NCBI GenBank assembly: GCA_900546735.1
Contig: URDW01000104.1
Coordinates: forward strand, 1-7,356
Direction: 5' to 3'
Source: an uncultured Oscillospiraceae bacterium
GTDB lineage: Bacteria > Bacillota > Clostridia > Oscillospirales > Acutalibacteraceae
DNA length: 7,356 nucleotides
Below, piece by piece: positions 1-4,641 of this stretch. Below the pieces are notes generated by a model. It did not search any database. It was not told the origin of the DNA and worked only from the letters and a program-made list of their open reading frames with translations. Made by a program: the position numbers and the translations under genes. Position 1 is the first letter of the stretch. Each line of letters starts with the position of its first letter.

Positions 1-47
1 CTACACCTATTAAGTCGTCGGCAGCGTCAGATGTGTATAAGAGACAG
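1..47 (+). other. Illumina Nextera adapter with i5 index (non-genomic)
   Basis: The first 47 bases read as library adapter, not organism DNA. Bases 1-6 are the end of the P5 part (CTACAC). Bases 7-14 are CTATTAAG, which I recognise as a Nextera i5 index (S518). Bases 15-28 are TCGTCGGCAGCGTC, and bases 29-47 are the 19-base transposase mosaic end AGATGTGTATAAGAGACAG. Genomic sequence therefore starts at about base 48. Read through, the mosaic end gives the false peptide start (M/V)YKRQ, a well-known artefact in assembled metagenomic proteins. The index assignment is from memory; the adapter identity itself is certain. Confidence 0.98.
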
Positions 48-54
48 ATATTGT

Positions 55-64
55 GGAGTAGGGG
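55..64 (+). promoter_or_regulatory. ribosome binding site fixing the start of the histidine kinase
   Basis: The purine-rich stretch GGAGTAGGGG lies just upstream of the ATG at 69 and supports that codon over the GTG at 33, which lies inside the adapter. The GGAG core is 10 bases from the ATG and the AGGGG part is 4 bases away. In one frame the 21 genomic bases before the ATG could carry the last codons of the upstream response regulator, with a TAG at 59-61, but too little remains to be sure. Confidence 0.6.
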
Positions 65-68
65 ATTT

Positions 69-1061
69 ATGCGATTCTTTTTCAACTATTTAAAAAAACG
101 GCGCCTGGAGATCATCGTGTTTTTGCTGTTCGTGCTCATCTTTTTGGTCACGTTTTTGCTTTACGATCTGCCGGTCGGCGCCGTGGTCTATCCGGCCGTT
201 TTGTGCGCTGCAGCCGGCGCGGCTATACTGGTTTATGACTTTCTGAAAGCCAAAAAACGCCATGAAAAGCTGGAAAAACTGGCGCATCTTTCGGCACAGC
301 TGATCGATTCGCTGCCGTCCGCCGTTTCGCAGGATGACGAGGATTACCAGAAAATCATTTTGCACCTGAAGGACGAGCAGCGTTTTTTGGCTACGCAGTC
401 TGACCGCAGGTATGCGGATATGATCGAATATTACACCGTCTGGGTGCACCAGATCAAAACGCCGATCGCCTCCATGCGCCTGACTTTGCAAAATGAGGAC
501 TCGCCGCTTGCGCGCAGCATCCGCGACGATTTGTTCCGCATTGAGCAGTATGTTGAAATGGTGCTTTGCTATCTGCGCCTGGATAGCGACACGACCGATT
601 TTGTGATCGCTGAAGTGGATCTCGACAAAATACTTCGCCAGGCGTTTCGCCGCTTTTCGGGGCAGTTTATTTCCAAAAAGCTGACGCTCCATTACACGCC
701 CGTGCACGAGCCGGTTCTGACGGATGAAAAGTGGCTGCTTTTTGTGATCGAGCAGCTGCTTTCAAACGCCGTAAAGTATACGCCGGCAGGCGGCGTCATC
801 ACGGTCACGCTCGATCAGGACGGCGTGCTGGTGCTGCAGGACACCGGCATCGGCATTGCGCCCGGTGATCTGCCGCGCGTTTTTGAACGCGGTTACACCG
901 GCCTGAACGGCCGCACCGACAAGCGCGCAAGCGGCCTTGGGCTGTACCTTTGCAAGCGCATTTGCCAAAATCTGCACCATGCGATCCGCGTTACATCTGT
1001 GCCGGGGCAGGGTACGGCTGTGTACCTGACCTTGCGCCGCGACAATCTGGAAATCGAGTAA
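69..1061 (+). CDS. bceS: Bce-type intramembrane-sensing sensor histidine kinase
   Basis: This is a 330-residue sensor kinase of the short-loop family that works with BceAB-type peptide transporters. Two membrane helices at about residues 15-31 and 36-55 are separated by only a few residues, so there is no extracellular sensor domain. In this family the stimulus comes from the partner permease. A linker (57-118) leads to the H-box with phospho-acceptor H127 (motif WVHQIKTP), then the N-box with N233, the G1 box DTGIG at 258-262, the F-box VFERGYTG at 271-278 and the G2 box GLGL at 289-292, making a complete HATPase_c domain. Length is typical for BceS proteins. The chosen ATG has a ribosome site, and any upstream extension comes from adapter sequence. 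The cognate OmpR-type response regulator normally precedes this gene and is lost beyond the contig edge. The symbol is a family-level label; the inducing compound cannot be read from sequence. Confidence 0.93.
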   Translation: MRFFFNYLKKRRLEIIVFLLFVLIFLVTFLLYDLPVGAVVYPAVLCAAAGAAILVYDFLKAKKRHEKLEKLAHLSAQLIDSLPSAVSQDDEDYQKIILHLKDEQRFLATQSDRRYADMIEYYTVWVHQIKTPIASMRLTLQNEDSPLARSIRDDLFRIEQYVEMVLCYLRLDSDTTDFVIAEVDLDKILRQAFRRFSGQFISKKLTLHYTPVHEPVLTDEKWLLFVIEQLLSNAVKYTPAGGVITVTLDQDGVLVLQDTGIGIAPGDLPRVFERGYTGLNGRTDKRASGLGLYLCKRICQNLHHAIRVTSVPGQGTAVYLTLRRDNLEIE

Positions 1062-1066
1062 AGATC

Positions 1067-1090
1067 ACTTCTTACAAAAGTGTAAGAAGT
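1067..1090 (+). promoter_or_regulatory. BceR-type operator: perfect inverted repeat
   Basis: Bases 1067-1076 (ACTTCTTACA) and 1081-1090 (TGTAAGAAGT) form a perfect 10-base inverted repeat around the 4-base centre AAAG. Its core TTACA-N4-TGTAA matches the TNACA-N4-TGTAA operator described for BceR-like response regulators. It lies between the kinase and ATPase genes, upstream of a -10 element, where the activated site of a Bce module is expected. A second TGTAAG half site at 1102-1107 is in direct orientation, 21 bases (about two helical turns) from the TGTAAG at 1081-1086. As RNA the repeat could also form a hairpin just after the kinase stop codon, but it lacks a following T run, so the operator reading is preferred. 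Confidence 0.75.
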
Positions 1091-1117
1091 TACGGGGGAA
1101 ATGTAAGGCAAATCGAT

Positions 1118-1146
1118 GGTCTTGCGTTTCCCTTTCTTGCTATACT
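1118..1146 (+). promoter_or_regulatory. probable activator-dependent promoter of the ATPase-permease-lipoprotein operon
   Basis: A good -10 hexamer TATACT lies at 1141-1146. No consensus -35 sits at the proper 16-18 base distance. The only similar hexamer, TTGCGT at 1122-1127, is just 13 bases away. A strong -10 with a poor -35 downstream of a regulator box fits a promoter that needs the response regulator. The transcript would start near 1153, leaving a leader of roughly 20 bases before the ATPase start. Confidence 0.55.
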
Positions 1147-1174
1147 TGGAGCTGCAGGAAAGGAGAAATGCACA

Positions 1175-1939
1175 ATGAGTATTCTGCAAGTCAATGCACT
1201 TAAAAAAATCTATTCCACCCGTTTCGGCGGCAACCAGGTCATGGCGCTGCGCAACGTCACGTTCAGTGTAGAGCAGGGCGAATATGTGGCCATCATGGGC
1301 GAGTCCGGCGCCGGCAAAACGACCCTTTTAAACATTTTAGCCGCGCTCGACCGGCCGACCTCCGGCCAGGTGATGCTGGCCGGTAAGGACGTTTCGTCCA
1401 TCCGTGAAAAGGACATTGCGGCCTTCCGCCGCGACAACATCGGCTTTGTGTTTCAGGATTTCAGCTTGCTGGACACGTTTTCGGTAGAGGACAATATTTA
1501 CCTGCCGCTGGTGCTGGCCGGCAAGTCGTATGAGGAAATGCACCGTCTGCTGCCGCCGATCGCCGAAACGCTCGGCATTACCGATCTGTTAAAAAAATAC
1601 CCCTACGAGATCTCCGGCGGTCAGAAGCAGCGTGTCGCCGTTGCCCGCGCGATCATTACCGATCCGAAAATTATTCTGGCTGATGAACCGACCGGCGCGC
1701 TCGATTCTAAGGCGACCGACGAGCTGCTGCGCCTGTTTGAAACGATCAATCAGGCCGGCCATACGATCGTGATGGTCACGCACTCTGTGAAAGCGGCCAG
1801 CCACGCCGGGCGCGTGCTGTTTATTAAAGACGGCGAGGTCTTCCACCAGCTTTACCGCGGCGGCTGCACCGACGAGCAGTTTTATCAGAAGATCTCCGAC
1901 ACGCTTACGATGCTGGCAACGGGCGGTGACGTTTTATGA
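1175..1939 (+). CDS. bceA: Bce-type ABC transporter, ATP-binding subunit
   Basis: This 254-residue cytoplasmic ATPase powers the adjacent permease in antimicrobial-peptide resistance and sensing. It is a MacB/LolD-like ABC domain with all motifs intact: Walker A GESGAGKT at 42-49, Q-loop Q94, signature ISGGQ at 146-150, Walker B ILADE ending at E171, D-loop GALD at 174-177 and switch histidine H203. Length is normal for BceA. The ATG at 1175 follows AGGAGA (1161-1166) with an 8-base gap. The reading frame stays open upstream into the kinase gene, but that extension lacks the family's N-terminus and overlaps the kinase in another frame, so it is rejected. The stop overlaps the permease start by 4 bases (ATGA), suggesting coupled translation. 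The substrate is inferred only from the family (bacitracin, lantibiotics or similar lipid II-binding peptides). Confidence 0.95.
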   Translation: MSILQVNALKKIYSTRFGGNQVMALRNVTFSVEQGEYVAIMGESGAGKTTLLNILAALDRPTSGQVMLAGKDVSSIREKDIAAFRRDNIGFVFQDFSLLDTFSVEDNIYLPLVLAGKSYEEMHRLLPPIAETLGITDLLKKYPYEISGGQKQRVAVARAIITDPKIILADEPTGALDSKATDELLRLFETINQAGHTIVMVTHSVKAASHAGRVLFIKDGEVFHQLYRGGCTDEQFYQKISDTLTMLATGGDVL

Positions 1940-3981
1940 AGCGCGCGTTTTACCTGCGGCTTGCCTGGGACGGCATCCGCAAAAACAAAAAGCTCTACGT
2001 CCCGTATATTTTGACCTGCGTCGGCACGGTCGCCATGTTCTATATCGTTTCGTTCCTGTCGAAAGGCAGTGTGCTGCAAAGCGTTGCCGGCGGCAGTACC
2101 ATGCAGCTGATTTTAACGCTCGGCACGGTCGTGCTCGGTGTGTTCGCACTGCTGATCCTTTTTTACACCAACTCGTTTCTGATCCGCCGGCGCAAAAAGG
2201 AATTCGGCCTTTACAACATTCTCGGCATGGACAAGGGCAACCTTTCCCGTGTCCTGATCTGGGAGTCGCTCATCCTTCTGGCGTTTGCCCTGGTGGGCGG
2301 CCTGGCCGGCGGCATCCTGTTTTCCAAACTGGCAGAGCTGCTGATGGTCAATATTCTGGAAACGGACGCGGCCTTTACATTTACGATTAATGCGCAGTCG
2401 ATCGCTACTACGGCTGTTCTTTTTGCAGCTATCTTTTTTCTGATCCTTTTAAACTCGCTTCGTCAGATCCATATGACCAACCCGGTCGAGCTGCTCAAAA
2501 GCGAAAGCACCGGCGAAAAACCGCCGAAAGCCAACTGGTTTATGGCGCTCGTGGGCGTGCTGCTCCTCGGCGGCGCGTATGTCATTGCTGTTATGATCAA
2601 AGAGCCGATGGCGGCCATCTATGCCTATTTTATCGCGGTCATTATGGTTATTCTCGGCACCTATCTGCTGTTTATCGCCGGCTCGGTGGCGCTGTGCAAG
2701 GCGCTGCAGAAAAACAAGCGCTATTACTATAAAACCAACCATTTCGTTTCTGTGTCCACCATGGCCTACCGCATGAAGCGCAACGGCGCCGGCCTGGCCT
2801 CCATCTGCATTTTGAGCACCATGGTGCTGGTCATGGTCTCGTGCACAGTCTGCCTGTATTTCGGTATGGAAGACGGCATGCGCACCCTCTACCCGCGCAA
2901 TATCACGGTAGATGTGGAGGTTTCTTCACCGGATGCTTACTCTGACCGGCTTTATACGCTGGTGGATTCTGCGGCCAAAGATGCGGTTGATGCAAGTGAC
3001 CAGACGATGGAAAGCAAGGCCGATTTCCGTATGGCGGCGTTTAACATCGGCCAGAATGAAAACGGGGAATATGAGGTGCTGCAGGGCAGCGGCTACCCGG
3101 TAAATGGCTTTGTGGTGTACCTTGTACCGCTGGAGGATTATAACCGCGTGATGGGGCAGAAGGAAACGCTTGCCCCGGGGCAGGCGCTGATCTATGAACC
3201 GAAGTCCAATTCTTATAACTATGACACGCTGTCTGTTGCCGGTATGCCGCAGCTGCAGATCATGGGTAAAACAGACGATTTCATCTGCTACGGCGCCGAC
3301 ATGGCCATGGTAACGCAGTCTGTTTATGTGTTCACCCCGGATTTCGACACCTATGTCGCGGCGCTGTCACAGCTGGAAGTCGTGGAAGAGGACCCGGGTT
3401 ATTATCTGCATTACCTGTATGGTTTTGACGTTTCGGCAGAGGATGCGGTGCAGATGGATATCAACGATGCTCTGACCAAAAATGCGTCATTGCAAAGCCC
3501 CGATATTGCGCAGGACATAGGCATACAGACGCTTAGCATAGACTGTGCGGCCGGCACACGCACCAGCTTTCTGGCGCTTTACGGCGGGCTGTTTTTCCTG
3601 GGCATCCTGCTTGGCATCGTATTTATCTGCGCGGCCGTGCTGATTATGTATTACAAGCAGCTTTCCGAGGGCTACGAGGATCAGGCGCGCTTTGACATTA
3701 TGCAGAAAGTCGGCATGACAAAGCGCGAGATCAAAAAGAGTATCAATTCCCAAATGCTGACCGTCTTTTTTGCGCCGCTGCTTCTGGCCGGTACGCACCT
3801 GGCGTTCAACTTCCCGCTCATCAACCGCACCATCTCTTTATTGGGCTTCCAGAACATGCACCTGCTTTTGCTCTCTACCGTCTGCTGCTTCCTGGTGTTC
3901 GCCCTGCTTTACATGGTCGTTTACCGCGTGACCTCCGGTGCGTATTATAAAATCGTCAGCAGCGGGGAGGAAGACGAATGA
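1936..3981 (+). CDS. bceB: BceB-type ABC transporter permease (FtsX-like, large extracellular domain)
   Basis: A 681-residue membrane subunit with the BceB layout of ten predicted helices, at about 21-42, 56-78, 108-130, 156-173, 202-221, 227-250, 288-309, 546-571, 604-626 and 642-664. A large extracellular domain of about 235 residues (310-543) lies between helices 7 and 8. Both halves carry the FtsX-type cytoplasmic motif before a helix: KEFGLYNILGMDKGNL near 88-103 and ARFDIMQKVGMTKREI near 584-599, showing the internal duplication of this fold. In the family the extracellular domain recognises the peptide-target complex and the permease passes the signal to the kinase. Two cysteines in the loop (C451, C537) might form a disulfide, which is inference. 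Length is slightly above the usual 640-660. It overlaps both neighbours by 4 bases (ATGA), so the three genes are probably translated as a unit. The drug specificity is unknown. Confidence 0.93.
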   Translation: MKRAFYLRLAWDGIRKNKKLYVPYILTCVGTVAMFYIVSFLSKGSVLQSVAGGSTMQLILTLGTVVLGVFALLILFYTNSFLIRRRKKEFGLYNILGMDKGNLSRVLIWESLILLAFALVGGLAGGILFSKLAELLMVNILETDAAFTFTINAQSIATTAVLFAAIFFLILLNSLRQIHMTNPVELLKSESTGEKPPKANWFMALVGVLLLGGAYVIAVMIKEPMAAIYAYFIAVIMVILGTYLLFIAGSVALCKALQKNKRYYYKTNHFVSVSTMAYRMKRNGAGLASICILSTMVLVMVSCTVCLYFGMEDGMRTLYPRNITVDVEVSSPDAYSDRLYTLVDSAAKDAVDASDQTMESKADFRMAAFNIGQNENGEYEVLQGSGYPVNGFVVYLVPLEDYNRVMGQKETLAPGQALIYEPKSNSYNYDTLSVAGMPQLQIMGKTDDFICYGADMAMVTQSVYVFTPDFDTYVAALSQLEVVEEDPGYYLHYLYGFDVSAEDAVQMDINDALTKNASLQSPDIAQDIGIQTLSIDCAAGTRTSFLALYGGLFFLGILLGIVFICAAVLIMYYKQLSEGYEDQARFDIMQKVGMTKREIKKSINSQMLTVFFAPLLLAGTHLAFNFPLINRTISLLGFQNMHLLLLSTVCCFLVFALLYMVVYRVTSGAYYKIVSSGEEDE

Positions 3982-4481
3982 AAAAGCTAATGGCTCTTTT
4001 TCTGGCCGGTGTTTTGCTGTTTTCTTTCACCGCCTGTTCCGCCGTTTCCGGCAGCGCGGTCTATACCTGGCTCGACAAAACGGCAGCGGCGCTCGGCCGC
4101 AGCCAGATCACATCCGACGCCGATCTGATCGGGGAACGCACAGTGGAAACCGATGCGTTCTCCGGCGAATACACGGCGCACTGCCGTGATGATTCGGGAC
4201 GCGACGTGATTTTCGGCGGCGGGCGCATCCGCTCGGGTCAGCTGTTCGTCTCGGGCAAGATCCGCATTCATGAAGGCTCGGCCACCGTCATCGTGCGCAT
4301 CAATAAGGAAAAGTTTGAAATTCCGCTCAAAGCGGACGGCTCGTTTTCCATGACGCTCGACCTGCAAAGCGGCGGCAACTATGTGATGATCGATTACGAC
4401 GATTTCACCGGCTCTGCCGAACTGACCTCCTCTTATGTGGACGATGCGACCCTGCTTACTTTTACTCCCTCTATAAATTGA
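3978..4481 (+). CDS. small putative lipoprotein at the end of the Bce operon
   Basis: A 167-residue protein I do not recognise by name. It starts with a typical lipoprotein signal: MKK, a hydrophobic core (about 4-17) and a lipobox-like FTAC with the likely lipidated cysteine at C20. The -3 phenylalanine is slightly unusual. The mature part has a short helical start (26-41), then mostly alternating polar/hydrophobic segments (about 75-150) suggesting a small beta-sandwich. A glycine-rich turn (FGGGR near 79-83) is followed by strands such as TVIVRI and FEIPLK. The start codon overlaps the permease stop (ATGA) and has GGAGG at 3966-3970 with a 7-base gap, so co-expression with the transporter is strongly implied. 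It probably sits on the outer face of the membrane near the permease. A role in peptide capture, immunity or modulating sensing is inference. Codon use matches the upstream genes. Confidence 0.85.
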   Translation: MKKLMALFLAGVLLFSFTACSAVSGSAVYTWLDKTAAALGRSQITSDADLIGERTVETDAFSGEYTAHCRDDSGRDVIFGGGRIRSGQLFVSGKIRIHEGSATVIVRINKEKFEIPLKADGSFSMTLDLQSGGNYVMIDYDDFTGSAELTSSYVDDATLLTFTPSIN

Positions 4482-4490
4482 AAATAAACA

Positions 4491-4523
4491 ACACCCGCTG
4501 TGCATTATGTGTGCAGCGGGTGT
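4491..4523 (+). terminator. hairpin after the Bce operon, probable terminator
   Basis: The 10-base arms ACACCCGCTG (4491-4500) and CAGCGGGTGT (4514-4523) pair perfectly. Including two G-U pairs the stem extends inward to 14 pairs (4491-4504 with 4510-4523) and a 5-base loop. It begins 9 bases after the lipoprotein stop codon. The + strand tail (ACTTATAAAG) has no real T run, whereas the opposite strand reads TGTTTATTTT after the stem, so by tail alone it looks better in the reverse direction. Its position still makes a terminator for the Bce operon the simplest reading. Confidence 0.55.
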
Positions 4524-4578
4524 ACTTATAAAGTTTGGAAAAAGACTTATATGTATCTTATTTACTGCTATATTGTAT

Positions 4579-4607
4579 TTGACGATTTGGATGTTTATGT
4601 GTACAAT
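4579..4607 (+). promoter_or_regulatory. sigma-70-type promoter of the zinc-module nuclease gene
   Basis: TTGACG at 4579-4584 and TACAAT at 4602-4607 are separated by exactly 17 bases. Each hexamer differs from consensus by one base. The transcript would start near 4614, giving a leader of about 28 bases. Unlike the Bce operon promoter, this one needs no activator to look functional, suggesting constitutive expression. No operator-like repeat is evident over it. Confidence 0.8.
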
Positions 4608-4641
4608 TAGATAGAACAAAAAACAGCGGTAGGTATATCAA

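Noticed and set aside
33..68. N-terminal extension of the histidine kinase from GTG 33
   Set aside because: The start lies inside the Nextera adapter and its first residues (MYKRQ) are adapter-encoded; ATG 69 has a ribosome site and matches the family's N-terminus.
90..707. Long - strand open frame opposite the kinase, and similar reverse frames opposite the other genes (e.g. 3987-4619, 5638-5967, 6550-6957)
   Set aside because: Shadows of strong + strand genes. Their sequences are low in recognisable motifs, lack ribosome sites and overlap well-supported protein families completely.
1122..1127. TTGCGT as a -35 element for the ATPase operon
   Set aside because: Only 13 bases from the -10 TATACT, too close for a normal sigma-70 promoter; activator-dependent use is more likely.
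950..1174. 75-residue upstream extension of the ABC ATPase frame
   Set aside because: It overlaps the kinase gene in another frame and runs through the operator and promoter; it has no family-like sequence. ATG 1175 has AGGAGA at the right distance.
1926..2390. + strand 154-residue frame inside the permease gene
   Set aside because: Arginine/proline/glycine-rich product of reading the GC-rich permease gene out of frame; the permease itself is unambiguous.
3938..4189. + strand 83-residue frame across the permease-lipoprotein junction
   Set aside because: Out-of-frame reading over the end of the permease and the start of the lipoprotein, both of which are well supported.
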